From: Pseudonocardia sp. ICBG1293
GTDB lineage: Bacteria > Actinomycetota > Actinomycetes > Mycobacteriales > Pseudonocardiaceae
Reading direction: 5' to 3'
Assembly: GCF_020131355.1 (NCBI RefSeq)
Contig: NZ_JAHLEL010000009.1
Coordinates: forward strand, 1 to 64,000
DNA: 64,000 nucleotides
The notes beneath the pieces were generated by a model, which did not search any database, was not told where the DNA came from, and saw nothing but the letters and a program-made list of their open reading frames with translations. Of this stretch, positions 38,189 to 47,096 are shown piece by piece. A program made the position numbers and the translations under genes. How positions within the stretch are numbered: the first letter of the stretch is position 1; the number at the start of each line of letters is the position of its first letter.

Positions 38189-38752
38189 TCAGCCGGTGGG
38201 GACCGGCTCGCGGCTCCACAACGACGCCGCCGCGGTGCACGCGGCCTCGTGGTACTCGGTCGGGGCGTCGCCGGTGAGGGCCTCGACGCGCGGGACGCGG
38301 TCACCGTGGACGCGCAGCAGGCGGGCGACCGCGGCGGCGAGCAGGTGCGGGCGGCGGGCGTCGCGCACCAGCAGGACACGGGCGCCGTCCTCGCGGACGG
38401 CCAGCAGCAGCGCGGACGCCTCGTCCCGCACGACCGACAGCGCCGACCACGCGGCCAGGTCCGGCTCACCCGCGGTGAACGCGGGCGGGGCGGGCGGTGT
38501 GCCGGGCAGCACCGCGTCCACCAGGCGACGTGACGGGGCGTCCGGCCCGACGACCTCGGCGAGCAGGGTGCGCTCGTGCCCGGTCAGCCCGACCCGCCGG
38601 CGCAGCAGCGTGCGCGGCGGGACCGCGCCCAGGGCCGCGGTGTCCCCGGCGGCCAGCCAGTCGCGCAGCCGCCAGAGCAGCTCGTCGGGAATCCGGCCGG
38701 CGAGCCGCAGCAGCAGCTCGTGACCGGCCGGGACCCCGGCGAGCCCGTCCAT
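38189..38752 (-). CDS. Hypothetical protein, paralogue of downstream N-terminal domain
   Basis: A 187-aa soluble protein of unknown family. The pattern HELLLRLAGRIPDELLWRLRDWLAAGDTAAL followed by LLRRRVGLTGHERTLLAEV resembles the N-terminus of the next protein (YRLLRELAGRVDDDLLATGRELVAVGEEGHAL), and both end with a domain carrying an ARRPHLLAAAV- or TYQAQ-type strand. The two genes therefore look like a tandem duplication. The ATG at 38752 lies 1 bp after the RidA stop, so it is part of the DUF4177-RidA operon. Confidence 0.72.
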   Translation of the reverse strand: MDGLAGVPAGHELLLRLAGRIPDELLWRLRDWLAAGDTAALGAVPPRTLLRRRVGLTGHERTLLAEVVGPDAPSRRLVDAVLPGTPPAPPAFTAGEPDLAAWSALSVVRDEASALLLAVREDGARVLLVRDARRPHLLAAAVARLLRVHGDRVPRVEALTGDAPTEYHEAACTAAASLWSREPVPTG

Positions 38753-38753
38753 G

Positions 38754-39212
38754 TCAGCTGCCGACCTCGACGGTCAGCTCCACCTCGACCGGCACGTCGA
38801 GCGGCAGCACGGCGACGCCGACGGCCGAGCGGGCGTGCGCCCCGGCCTCGCCGAAGACCTCGCCGAGCAGGTCGGACGCTCCGTTGACCACGCCGGGCTG
38901 CCCGGTGAACGCGGGGTCCGAGGCGACGAACCCGACCACCTTCACCACACCGGTGACGGCGTCGAGACCGACCAGGCCGTCGATCGCGGCCAGCGCGTTC
39001 AGTGTGCAGATCCGGGCCAGGTCGTAGGCCTGCTCGGCGGAGACCGTGTCGCCGACCTTGCCGGTCGCGGCGACCTTCCCGTCCACGAACGGGACCTGGC
39101 CGGCGGTGAACACGAGGTTCCCGCTGCGCCGGGCCGGGATGTAGGCCCCGGCCGGGGCCGCCACCGCGGGCAGGGCCAGGCCCAGTTCCTTCAGCCGGGC
39201 GAGTGCGCTCAC
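38754..39212 (-). CDS. RidA family protein
   Basis: A 152-aa member of the RidA/YjgF/Rv3678c group. By family it hydrolyses reactive enamine/imine intermediates or binds small ligands. It shows AGAYIPARRSGNLVFTAGQVPFVDG, AYDLARICTLNALAAI, and VVKVVGFVASDPAF. The family arginine that binds the substrate carboxylate normally lies in a CxRxxV block near the C-terminus, and here that region is GAHARSAVGVAVLPLDVPVEVE, keeping the Arg in HARSAVG. It starts at GTG 39212 overlapping the DUF4177 stop. The mycobacterial neighbourhood is the same. Confidence 0.88.
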   Translation of the reverse strand: MSALARLKELGLALPAVAAPAGAYIPARRSGNLVFTAGQVPFVDGKVAATGKVGDTVSAEQAYDLARICTLNALAAIDGLVGLDAVTGVVKVVGFVASDPAFTGQPGVVNGASDLLGEVFGEAGAHARSAVGVAVLPLDVPVEVELTVEVGS

Positions 39213-39379
39213 TGCTGCACCGGCCGCTTGAAGAACGCCACCAGCTGCTCGGCGTTGGCGCCGCTGGTCACCGTGACCAGTTCCCAGCCGTCCTGGCCGA
39301 AGTTGTCCAGGATCGCCTTGGTGTTGTGGATCAGCAGGGGGGCGGTCAGGTATTCCCACTTCACGACCGGGGAGCTCAT
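39209..39379 (-). CDS. DUF4177 small protein
   Basis: A 56-aa protein with the pattern WEYLTAPLLIHNTKAILDNFGQDGWELV, which is the DUF4177 core (WEY...LNxxGxxGWELV). The function is unknown. The ATG at 39379 is the first codon of the operon leading into RidA (GTGA overlap). It is divergent from the ArsA-like genes with about 165 bp between. It corresponds in place to mycobacterial Rv3678A. Confidence 0.85.
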   Translation of the reverse strand: MSSPVVKWEYLTAPLLIHNTKAILDNFGQDGWELVTVTSGANAEQLVAFFKRPVQQ

Positions 39380-39544
39380 GGCCGGGACTGTAACCCGGGC
39401 ACCCGACACCGGGCCGCCGTGGCGCGACGGATGGCCGTCCCGCTGCGACGGACGCCCGCCGTCGGGGAACCGGACGCGCCGGTCCGTTGTGGCACGCACC
39501 TCGCCGACGGGCCGCTGTCGGTGGGCGCTCGTAGGCTGGATCCC

Positions 39545-40597
39545 GTGACGACGACCGTCCGGCCCGAGGCCGGTGCCCGCCCCGCCCCGTGGCCCGACGC
39601 GCTCTCCCGTGCGCGGTTCCACGTGGTCTCCGGCAAGGGCGGCACCGGCAAGACCACCGTGGCCGCGTCCCTGGCACTCGCACTGGCCGGCGGCGGCAAG
39701 CGGGTGCTGCTCGTCGAGGTCGAGGGCCGCCAGGGCATCGCCCAGGTCTTCGACACGGCCCCGCTGCCCTACGAGGAGCGGCGCATCGCGGTGGCACCCG
39801 GCGGTGGTGAGGTGCGGGCGCTGGCGGTCGACGCCGAGGCCGCGCTGCTGGAGTACTTCGAGATGTTCTACCGGCTCGGCGTCGCCGGGCGGACCCTGCG
39901 GCGGATGGGCGCGATCGAGTTCGCGACCACGCTGGCCCCCGGCCTGCGCGACGTGCTGCTCACCGGCAAGGCCAAGGAGTGCGTCACCCGCACCGAGGCC
40001 GACGGGCGCCCCACCTACGACGCCGTCGTCCTCGACGCCCCGCCGACCGGGCGCCTGGTCACCTTCCTCGACGTCACCAAGGCGATGGCCGACCTGGCCA
40101 AGGTCGGCCCGATCCACGGCCAGGCCAAGGGCGTCGACCAGCTCATCCACTCCCCGCTCACGGCCGTGCACCTGGTCACGCTGCTGTCGGACCTGCCGGT
40201 CACCGAGACGCTCGACGCGGCCGCCGAGCTGGAGGCCGCCGGCATCCCGCTCGGCACGGTCGTGGTCAACCGGATGCGCGAACAGTGGCTGCCCGACCGG
40301 TCGGTCACCGCCGCCGCGGGCGGGCGGGTGGACGCCGCCCGCATCCGCAACGGCCTGCAGAGCGCCGGGATCGAGCTGGCCCCCGACGAGATCGACGGGC
40401 TGGTCGCCGAGACCGTCGAGCACGCCGTCGCCGTCGCGGGGGAGACCACCGCGCTCCGGCGCCTGGAGACCGAACCGACCCCGCCGCTGTCGCGGCTCAC
40501 GCTGCCCGCCCTGCTCGGCGGCGTGGACCTCGGCTCGCTCTACGAGCTGGCCGAGTCGATGACCGCGCAGGGCGTGCACCTGGAGGCCCGCCGATGA
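39545..40597 (+). CDS. ArsA-family ATPase, subunit 1
   Basis: A 350-aa P-loop ATPase of the ArsA/GET3/MinD class with a deviant Walker [11 protein letters not shown], a switch region [14 protein letters not shown], and the adenine motif [10 protein letters not shown]. There are no ArsA metal-binding cysteines. In M. tuberculosis the Rv3679-Rv3680 pair forms a complex (BagA/B) linked to glycerol and nitric-oxide tolerance, and similar heterodimer formation is likely here. It starts at GTG 39545, and its stop overlaps the next gene (ATGA). Confidence 0.9.
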   Translation: MTTTVRPEAGARPAPWPDALSRARFHVVSGKGGTGKTTVAASLALALAGGGKRVLLVEVEGRQGIAQVFDTAPLPYEERRIAVAPGGGEVRALAVDAEAALLEYFEMFYRLGVAGRTLRRMGAIEFATTLAPGLRDVLLTGKAKECVTRTEADGRPTYDAVVLDAPPTGRLVTFLDVTKAMADLAKVGPIHGQAKGVDQLIHSPLTAVHLVTLLSDLPVTETLDAAAELEAAGIPLGTVVVNRMREQWLPDRSVTAAAGGRVDAARIRNGLQSAGIELAPDEIDGLVAETVEHAVAVAGETTALRRLETEPTPPLSRLTLPALLGGVDLGSLYELAESMTAQGVHLEARR

Positions 40598-41733
40598 CCG
40601 CCCCCCTGGACGTCGACGCGCTGATCGACGACCCGGACACCCGGGTGATCGTCTGCTGCGGCTCCGGTGGTGTCGGGAAGACGACCACCTCCGCCGCGAT
40701 CGCGGTGCGCGCCGCGGAGCGGGGCCGTCAGGTCGTCGTGCTCACCATCGACCCGGCGCGCCGGCTGGCGCAGGCGCTCGGGGTGGACGAGCTGTCCAAC
40801 GACCCCGCGCCGGTGAAGGCCGCCGACGGCGAGCTCGCCGCGATGATGCTGGACATGCGCCGCACCTTCGACGAGATGGTGGAGTCGCACGCCCCGCCCG
40901 AGCGGGCTCAGAAGATCATCGAGAATCCCTTCTACCAGACCATCTCCTCCTCGTTCTCCGGCACGCAGGAGTACATGGCGATGGAGAAGCTGGGCCAGCT
41001 CGCCGGCGCCGGGACGTGGGACCTCGTCGTCGTCGACACCCCGCCGTCGCGGTCGGCGCTGGACTTCCTCGACGCCCCGCAACGCATGTCGCGCTTCCTC
41101 GACGGCCGCATGATCCGGCTGCTCGCCGCGCCCGCCCGGGCGGGGGGTCGCGGGCTGCGCCGGATCGTCGAGGCCGGGTTCGGGCTGTTCGCCAAGGCCG
41201 TCGGGTCGATCATCGGCGGCCAGATGCTGCAGGACGCGTCGGCGTTCGTCCAGGCCTTCGACACCCTGTTCGGCGGGTTCGCCGAGCGGGCCGAGAAGAC
41301 CTACGCGCTGCTCCGCTCGGAGGGGACGGCGTTCCTCGTCGTCGCCGCGCCCGAGCCGGACGCGCTGCGCGAGGCCGCCTACTTCACCGAACGGCTCTCC
41401 TCGGAGGACATGCTGCTGGCCGGGCTGGTGCTGAACCGGACCCATCCGGTGCTCGCCCCGGTCTCCGCGGCCCGCGCCCGCGCCGCGGCCGAGCAGGTCG
41501 GCGGACCCGGCTCGCAGATCGCCGCCGCGGTGCTGCGCCTGCACGCCGACCGCGCCGACCTGCACGAACGTGAGGAACACCTGCTCACCCGGTTCTCCGC
41601 GGCGCACCCGCGGGTGGCGGTCGCCCGGGTGCCCGCGCTGGCCGGCGACATCGCCGACCTGGACGGCCTGCGCCGGGTGGGCGCGCTGCTGGCCGGGGAG
41701 GCCGAGCCCGCCGCCGCGTCCACCGTCGGCTGA
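40594..41733 (+). CDS. ArsA-family ATPase, subunit 2
   Basis: A 379-aa partner ATPase with Walker [24 protein letters not shown], and the switch motif [18 protein letters not shown]. The [15 protein letters not shown] segment is amphipathic to hydrophobic, reminiscent of the substrate helices of GET3-like proteins. It is translationally coupled to subunit 1, corresponding to the Rv3680 position, two genes before whiB4. The exact cellular role is not established beyond the mycobacterial work I recall. Confidence 0.9.
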   Translation: MTAPLDVDALIDDPDTRVIVCCGSGGVGKTTTSAAIAVRAAERGRQVVVLTIDPARRLAQALGVDELSNDPAPVKAADGELAAMMLDMRRTFDEMVESHAPPERAQKIIENPFYQTISSSFSGTQEYMAMEKLGQLAGAGTWDLVVVDTPPSRSALDFLDAPQRMSRFLDGRMIRLLAAPARAGGRGLRRIVEAGFGLFAKAVGSIIGGQMLQDASAFVQAFDTLFGGFAERAEKTYALLRSEGTAFLVVAAPEPDALREAAYFTERLSSEDMLLAGLVLNRTHPVLAPVSAARARAAAEQVGGPGSQIAAAVLRLHADRADLHEREEHLLTRFSAAHPRVAVARVPALAGDIADLDGLRRVGALLAGEAEPAAASTVG

Positions 41734-41757
41734 GCCGCAGGGGCTCGGCGGGAGGGC

Positions 41758-42021
41758 TCAGGTCGGGCCGAGCGCGTCCCGCAGCCGGGCCGAGCGTGGC
41801 GCGAACACCTCCAGCACCCCGACCGCGCGCAACCCGGGCAGCAGCTCCCGCAGGTGTGCGGTGAGCCCGGCCTCGGCCGGGTCGCCCGGCGGCAGTGCCT
41901 CCAGCGACCGGGCCGAGGCGACGAACGCCGCCACCGTGCCCTTGCGCACCCGTGTCCCGCCCAGCTCGGCCCAGTCGTCGCCGTCGGGCAGGACGTCCCG
42001 GGGGTCCACCGCTCCGGTCAT
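41758..42021 (-). CDS. Small hypothetical protein divergent from marR
   Basis: An 87-aa acidic, soluble protein with no recognised domain (DDWAELGGTRVRKGTVAAFVASARSLEAL). I chose the ATG at 42021 because GGAGGGAG precedes it; an in-frame ATG at 42036 would add five residues. Its upstream region holds one of two identical palindromes shared with the divergent MarR gene, so it is probably a MarR target. Confidence 0.65.
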   Translation of the reverse strand: MTGAVDPRDVLPDGDDWAELGGTRVRKGTVAAFVASARSLEALPPGDPAEAGLTAHLRELLPGLRAVGVLEVFAPRSARLRDALGPT

Positions 42022-42039
42022 GGCCACTCCCTCCATCAG

Positions 42040-42054
42040 CGTGCACTATGCACG
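42040..42054. promoter_or_regulatory. Palindromic operator 1, CGTGCA-N3-TGCACG
   Basis: CGTGCACTATGCACG is a perfect 6+3+6 palindrome just upstream of the small divergent gene. The same arms recur at 42085-42099. It is the likely binding site of the MarR regulator encoded next to it. Confidence 0.75.
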
Positions 42055-42084
42055 TATCGGGACGCTACGCCGCTCGCCCATGTG

Positions 42085-42099
42085 CGTGCAAGATGCACG
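42085..42099. promoter_or_regulatory. Palindromic operator 2, CGTGCA-N3-TGCACG
   Basis: CGTGCAAGATGCACG has the same arms as operator 1, 45 bp away centre to centre, and ends 12 bp before the marR start codon. It is positioned to autoregulate marR. Confidence 0.75.
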
Positions 42100-42111
42100 T
42101 AGAATGACCGC

Positions 42112-42555
42112 GTGACCCCCGAACACCGGTGTGCCGACGCGCTGGGCCTGCTGCTCCTGCGCGACACCCGGACCGGCCTGCACGCGTCGCTGACCGGAGG
42201 GATCGACGGCCTCGACGCGACGACCTACCCGGTCCTGTCCGGTCTGGCCCGCCTCGGTGACGGTGTCACCACGACCGAGCTGGCCTCCGCGGTGGGGCTG
42301 GACCGCAGCGTCACCAGCAGGCACGTCGGTGCACTGGTCGGCCACGGGCTGCTGCGCCGCCGCCCGCACGGCGACGACGCCCGCGCCGTCGCCGTCGAGC
42401 TCACCGCCGCCGGCCGGGCGGCCGTCGAACGCACCCGGTCCCGGCTCGACGCGCGCCTGGCCGACCTGCTCGCCGGGCTCGACCCGGCGGAGGCGGACCG
42501 GTTCGCCACCGTGCTGGAGGGCGTCGTCGCCGGGCTGCGTTCCTCGCGCAGCTGA
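42112..42555 (+). CDS. MarR-family transcriptional regulator
   Basis: A 147-aa winged-helix regulator. Dimerisation helices flank the DNA-binding domain TTTELASAVGLDRSVTSRHVGALVGHGLLRRRPHGDDARAVAVELTAAGRA, in which the recognition helix and the wing DDARA are evident. The start is GTG 42112. Two perfect CGTGCA-N3-TGCACG palindromes lie between it and the divergent small gene. The ligand and wider regulon are unknown. Confidence 0.9.
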   Translation: MTPEHRCADALGLLLLRDTRTGLHASLTGGIDGLDATTYPVLSGLARLGDGVTTTELASAVGLDRSVTSRHVGALVGHGLLRRRPHGDDARAVAVELTAAGRAAVERTRSRLDARLADLLAGLDPAEADRFATVLEGVVAGLRSSRS

Positions 42556-42557
42556 GC

Positions 42558-43235
42558 TCAGGGCATCGCGAAGAAGATCATCGGGTTGCGCGTGGTGCCG
42601 CGCGCACCGGTGATGCCCAGCTCCGCGCGAACGGCGTCGAGCGCGCGCAGCGCCCCGGGCGCGGCCGGGCGGGACGCGGTGAACCACGGCGTCCCGGTGC
42701 GCTCCAGCCGGCGCAGCACCTCCGAGCCCTCGGTGAACGGGCGCGCCCGCGGCAGGTGGAACACGTCGTGCACGCTGGTCGGGGTACCCGGCGTGATCCG
42801 TCCGAACAGGTGCTCCAGGTACCAGCGCGCGAACCGGCGCCCGTGATCGGCGTCGACGAACAGGTAGCCGGTGTCGTGCGGGACCTTCTCCAGGTTCTCG
42901 CGCAGGTCGCCGGGGTGGAACGTCCAGCGTCCCGTGGCCAGGTCGTCGGGCACGGTGCGGCGCACGTGGTCCACCAGGTCGAACGAGGACAGGTGCCCGG
43001 ACCCGTTGTCGCGCAGCGCCGACAGGATCCATGCGGTGGACCAGCCGTAGTACGTGCCGATCTCGACCACCTGCGACGGCCGGTGGTGGCGCAGCAGCAG
43101 GTAGGTGATCTCGGCCTCGACGTCGTCGAGCTGCGGGGTGATCGACCCGGTCGCCAGGAGGGCGCGCTGCCGGTCGATCACCGCGGCGAGATCGTCGGCG
43201 TGCGTCCGGTAGAGACCGGTCAGGAGTTCGAGCAC
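42558..43235 (-). CDS. Class I SAM-dependent methyltransferase
   Basis: A 225-aa protein with the SAM-binding motif I VVEIGTYYGWSTAW. An acidic loop follows in SSFDLVDHVRR, and the motif DTGYLFVDADHGRRFARWYLEH resembles the Methyltransf_24 (cephalosporin-hydroxylase-like) group. The substrate is unknown. It converges on marR with 2 bp between and starts at ATG 43235, 19 bp downstream of the WhiB gene on the same strand, so it may be co-transcribed with it. Confidence 0.82.
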   Translation of the reverse strand: MLELLTGLYRTHADDLAAVIDRQRALLATGSITPQLDDVEAEITYLLLRHHRPSQVVEIGTYYGWSTAWILSALRDNGSGHLSSFDLVDHVRRTVPDDLATGRWTFHPGDLRENLEKVPHDTGYLFVDADHGRRFARWYLEHLFGRITPGTPTSVHDVFHLPRARPFTEGSEVLRRLERTGTPWFTASRPAAPGALRALDAVRAELGITGARGTTRNPMIFFAMP

Positions 43236-43253
43236 CCCTCGGACGCTAGCGGG

Positions 43254-43706
43254 TCAGGCGCTCCTACGGCGTCCGGCGTAGTGGTCGGAGCGCGCACGGC
43301 CCAGCAGGCTCGCCCAGTCGCGCACCTCCGGGCGTCGCCGGAGCACCGCCCGCCGCTCCCGCTCGGTCATGCCGCCCCACACGCCGAACTCGACCTGATG
43401 GTCCAGGGCGTGCGCCAGGCACTCGGTGCGCACCGGGCAGGACAGGCAGAACTCGCGCGCCTCGCGCTGGTCGGCGCCGGTGACGAACAGGTCCTCGGCG
43501 TCGGAGGTGCGGCAGCGCGCGGCGGAGCGCCAGTTCCAGACCGCGGTGCACGCGCGGACGACGACGGCGGGCCGCAGGCGGGGCCTGCCGGTGACGGGAC
43601 GCAGGGTGTCGAGCCTCGGGTCGCCTTTCGGGCCGGCGCGGGCCCGGTGGCCCGCGAGGTGATGCCTCGATCCTCGGCTGCGGAGGGGAGCCGGGTCAGC
43701 GCGCAA
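43254..43706 (-). CDS. whiB4: WhiB-family iron-sulfur regulator (WhiB4-like)
   Basis: The Wbl domain is clear: four cluster cysteines in ARCRTSD, FCLSCPV, and TECLAHAL, followed by the GVWGGMTERERR turn and a basic tail. Wbl proteins bind a redox-sensitive 4Fe-4S cluster and act with sigma factors; WhiB4 senses oxidative stress in mycobacteria. Position beside ponA2 matches Rv3681c. The start is unresolved. The frame is open far upstream with no good ATG/GTG near the expected site; a TTG at 43706 (150 aa) is the boundary used here. Confidence 0.85.
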   Translation of the reverse strand: MRADPAPLRSRGSRHHLAGHRARAGPKGDPRLDTLRPVTGRPRLRPAVVVRACTAVWNWRSAARCRTSDAEDLFVTGADQREAREFCLSCPVRTECLAHALDHQVEFGVWGGMTERERRAVLRRRPEVRDWASLLGRARSDHYAGRRRSA

Positions 43707-43770
43707 AACTACGCAACCGGGGACACGATCCTGACCGTGTCCTGACCTCGGGGCCCGTAGGCTTGCCCGT

Positions 43771-46173
43771 GTGAGGTTCCCCCGGCGTCTGCTCCGCCCG
43801 CTCGGCGTCCTCGCCGGCCTGTGCGTCCTGCTCGGTGTGGTCACGGCGGGCATGGCCTTCCCACTGGTGGGTGGCCTCGGCGTGCTGTCGAACGAGGCGG
43901 GCGACAGCGTCACGTCCAGCTCGGCGGACCTGGTCGGCACCCGCCCCCCGCTGACGACGACCCTCACCGACTCCGGCGGCCGCCCGATCGCCTACCTGTT
44001 CGACCAGAACCGCACCGAGGTCACGAACGACCAGATCTCGACCGCGATGAAGGGCGCGATGCTGGCGATCGAGGACCGCCGGTTCTACGACCACGACGGC
44101 GTCGACTGGCAGGGGACGCTGCGCGCGGTCGTCGCGAACTCGGCGTCGGGCGACGTCGTCCAGGGCGCCTCGACGATCACCCAGCAGTACGTCAAGAACT
44201 ACATGCTCTACGTCGACGCGACGAGCGAGGCCGAGCGGCTCAAGGCCACCGAGCAGACCCCGGCCCGCAAGCTCAAGGAGGCGCGGATCGCCCTGCAGCT
44301 GGAGCGCCAGCTGTCCAAGGACGAGATCCTCAACCGCTACCTCAACATCGTCTTCCTGGGGAACGGCTCCTACGGCGTCGCCGCCGGGGCGCGCACCTAC
44401 TTCAACACCACGCCGGACAAGCTGACCGTCCCGCAGGCCGCGATGCTCGCCGGGATAGTCCGCTCGACCACCCAGTTCGACCCGGTGCAGAACCCGGAGA
44501 CCGCGCTGCAGCGGCGCAACGTCGTGATCGACCAGATGCGCCAGCAGCAGATGATCGACGACGCCCAGGCCCGGCAGGCGATGGCGGCCCCGCTCGGCGT
44601 CGCGAACCCGCTGGTCCGGGTGCCCAACGGCTGCAACGGCGCCGGGGACATGGGCTTCTTCTGCAAGTACGTCGTGCAGTACCTGACCGAGGCCGGGTTC
44701 ACCGAGGAGCAGATCCAGCGCGGCGGCTACACCATCCGCACGACCCTGGACCGCCGGGCGATGGAGGAGGTCAAGCGCTCCCTCGACAAGGAGGTCGCGC
44801 CGGACACCCCCAACGTCGCGAACGTGATGTCGCTGGTGAAGCCCGGCCAGGACGCACACCGGGTGCTCGCGATGGGGTCGAGCCGCACCTTCGGTCTGAA
44901 CGCCGACGCCGAGGAGACCAGCTACGGCCTGCCGTACCAGCCGGTCAACCTCGGTGCCGGGTCCACGTACAAGATCTTCACCGCGGCCACCGCGCTGGAG
45001 AAGGGCCTCGGCATCAACTACTCGATGCAGGTGCCGCCGTCGGGCTACGCCTCCCCGATCTACGTCGACGGCAGCGGCCGCCCGATCCCGGTCGGCAACG
45101 CGAGCGAGGGCCTGCCGCCGCGGATGAGCATGACCGACGCGCTGGCGCAGTCGCCGAACACCGCGTTCATCAAGCTGGAGGAGTTCACCGGGGTGCCGGA
45201 CGTGGTCGACATGGCCGTCCGTCTCGGCATGAAGTCCCTGGCCACGACCCCGTTCGTCGACCCGGGCTCGGGCAAGCGCACCGACCGGTCGATCGCCGAG
45301 GTGATCAAGGATCAGCGGCTGGCGTCGTTCACCCTCGGCGTCACCCCGACCTCGGTGCTGGAGCTGGCGAACGTCGGCGCCACCCTGTTCTCCCAGGGCA
45401 AGTGGTGCCCGCCGACGCCGATCGACTCGATCACCGACGCCGAGGGCCAGCCGGTCCCGATCACCGAGGAGCCGTGCCAGCAGGCCGTCGACCCGGGCCT
45501 GGCGAACACCCTGGTCACCGGCCTGAGCAAGGACGACATCGCCGGTACCTCCGCCGCCGCGGCGCGGGCCGCCGGCTGGACCCGGCCGATGGCCGGCAAG
45601 ACCGGGACGACCCAGCAGCACAAGTCGGCGGCGTTCATGGGCGCGATCCCGGAGATGGCCGGCGCGGTCATCACCTTCGACAACTCCAACCGTCCCCGGC
45701 CCCTCTGCGACGGCGGCGGCGCACCGTTCGCGTGCGGCAACGGCAACATCTTCGGCGGCAAGACGCCCGCCCGGACCTGGTACGGCGCGGTCACCCCGCT
45801 GGTGGCGAACACGCCGCCGACCCCGCTGCCGCCGACCGACCCGCGGTACCTCGGCGGCGGCGCCGAGTCGCGCATCCCGGACGTCGTCGGACGGTCGGAG
45901 TCCGGCGCCCGCGGGGAGCTGGAGGGCGCGGGCTGGCAGGTCACGACCCGCACCGTCGACAACAACGCCCCGGAGGGCACGGTCGTGGGGCAGGAGCCGC
46001 GCGGCGCCGCGCTGCCGGGCGAGCAGGTGACCCTGCAGGTCAGCAGCGGTTCGGTCCCCGCTCCGCCGCCGCCGCCGGGCACCCCGGGCCCCGCACCGGC
46101 CCCGGGCGGGACCGACGGCGGCCCGCCGGCGAACCGGCCCGAGGGCGACGGCCCTCCGCCCGAGGGCGGCTGA
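43771..46173 (+). CDS. ponA2: Bifunctional penicillin-binding protein PonA2-like
   Basis: An 800-aa class A PBP for peptidoglycan polymerisation and cross-linking. It has an N-terminal signal anchor (residues 10-38). The GT51 glycosyltransferase starts with EDRRFYDHDGVD (Glu101) and continues with GASTITQQYVKNY and RKLKEARIALQLE. The transpeptidase motifs are STYK (Ser398 and Lys401), SPN (461-463), and KTGTT (610). A C-terminal PASTA domain (IPDVVGRSESGARGELEGAGW) and a Pro-rich tail follow. It is divergent from whiB4, as in mycobacteria. Confidence 0.95.
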   Translation: MRFPRRLLRPLGVLAGLCVLLGVVTAGMAFPLVGGLGVLSNEAGDSVTSSSADLVGTRPPLTTTLTDSGGRPIAYLFDQNRTEVTNDQISTAMKGAMLAIEDRRFYDHDGVDWQGTLRAVVANSASGDVVQGASTITQQYVKNYMLYVDATSEAERLKATEQTPARKLKEARIALQLERQLSKDEILNRYLNIVFLGNGSYGVAAGARTYFNTTPDKLTVPQAAMLAGIVRSTTQFDPVQNPETALQRRNVVIDQMRQQQMIDDAQARQAMAAPLGVANPLVRVPNGCNGAGDMGFFCKYVVQYLTEAGFTEEQIQRGGYTIRTTLDRRAMEEVKRSLDKEVAPDTPNVANVMSLVKPGQDAHRVLAMGSSRTFGLNADAEETSYGLPYQPVNLGAGSTYKIFTAATALEKGLGINYSMQVPPSGYASPIYVDGSGRPIPVGNASEGLPPRMSMTDALAQSPNTAFIKLEEFTGVPDVVDMAVRLGMKSLATTPFVDPGSGKRTDRSIAEVIKDQRLASFTLGVTPTSVLELANVGATLFSQGKWCPPTPIDSITDAEGQPVPITEEPCQQAVDPGLANTLVTGLSKDDIAGTSAAAARAAGWTRPMAGKTGTTQQHKSAAFMGAIPEMAGAVITFDNSNRPRPLCDGGGAPFACGNGNIFGGKTPARTWYGAVTPLVANTPPTPLPPTDPRYLGGGAESRIPDVVGRSESGARGELEGAGWQVTTRTVDNNAPEGTVVGQEPRGAALPGEQVTLQVSSGSVPAPPPPPGTPGPAPAPGGTDGGPPANRPEGDGPPPEGG

Positions 46174-46212
46174 CGCAGGCTCCGCACGCGCAGGGCGACC
46201 CGGCAGCACCGG

Positions 46213-46235
46213 CCCGGCCGGGTCACCCGGCCGGG
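46213..46235 (+). terminator. GC-rich palindrome after ponA2
   Basis: CCCGGCCGGGT (46213-46223) and ACCCGGCCGGG (46225-46235) are perfect complements around one base. A real hairpin would open a few inner pairs. It begins 40 bp after the ponA2 stop and is a likely terminator. Confidence 0.5.
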
Positions 46236-46300
46236 TCGTACCGGGCGCCATGCCCCGTCGTGACAGGGCATCGCCGCTGGTCGAGGCCTAGCATGCCGTC

Positions 46301-47017
46301 ATGGCCGTGCGGTGGAGGAGCAGGCGTCCCGCGCCGGCCCCCGCCGACGACGGGCGCTGGGGCGTGGCGCGGCTGGTCGCCGAGCGCGAGGCGGACCGGC
46401 TGGCCCGGCAGCAGGGGCCGACGGCCCCACCTGCGCCCGTGGAACCGGCCACACCGTCGGACGGGTCCGGCTCCGGGTCCGGGTCCGGGGAGCGGCGCGA
46501 CCTCCCGTCGGAGGGGGACGCGCATCTCGCCCGCGAACCCGACGTCGACGGTCCCACCCAGCGGACCCTGACCGCGGTCCGTCGCCGCAGGCCCGGCCCC
46601 GCCGCCATTCCCACCCCGCAGGACGACCCCGCCCCGCAGGGCGACGCGGACGGCTCCGGCCCCGCCGCCGTCGCCACACCGGACGACGCTGCGGCCGCGG
46701 ACGACTCCGTCCCCGGCTCCCGTCGTCCGGTGACGGCCCCGCCCTCGTCGCCGGTCCCACCGGCACCCCGGCGGTCCCCGACCGGGCCGGTGCCCCGGCT
46801 TCCCGCGCCGCGCCGCCCGCGCGCGACCGGGGACGACCCCGCCGGCGTCGTCTACCGTCCGCCCGCGGTCTCGGCCCGGCCGCCGGTCGACCTGGACAAC
46901 GGGCTGCTCGGTTTCTCCCGGATGACCCGCGGCCGGATCGGGGCGCGGGTGTTCACGATCGTCTTCGTCCTGATCTACCTGGTCATCCTCGTCCAGACGC
47001 TGTCCACCATCGTCTGA
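46301..47017 (+). CDS. Pro-rich protein with C-terminal membrane anchor
   Basis: A 238-aa protein. The basic N-terminus (VRWRSRRPAPAP) and the helix WGVARLVAEREADRLARQQG are followed by about 140 residues of Pro/Ala/Ser/Asp-rich disorder containing a GSGSGSGSG run. A conserved-looking segment DLDNGLLGFSRMTRGRIGARVF and one C-terminal transmembrane helix (IVFVLIYLVILVQTLSTIV) end it. The ATG at 46301 is used. I know no family; the topology suggests a tail-anchored membrane protein. Confidence 0.65.
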   Translation: MAVRWRSRRPAPAPADDGRWGVARLVAEREADRLARQQGPTAPPAPVEPATPSDGSGSGSGSGERRDLPSEGDAHLAREPDVDGPTQRTLTAVRRRRPGPAAIPTPQDDPAPQGDADGSGPAAVATPDDAAAADDSVPGSRRPVTAPPSSPVPPAPRRSPTGPVPRLPAPRRPRATGDDPAGVVYRPPAVSARPPVDLDNGLLGFSRMTRGRIGARVFTIVFVLIYLVILVQTLSTIV

Positions 47018-47096
47018 GGCAGCGCGGCCGCTGTCGGTGGCCCGGTCTAGCCTGAAGATCCGCACGCCGCGCCGGGTGAGGAGGAGGTGAGCCGCG

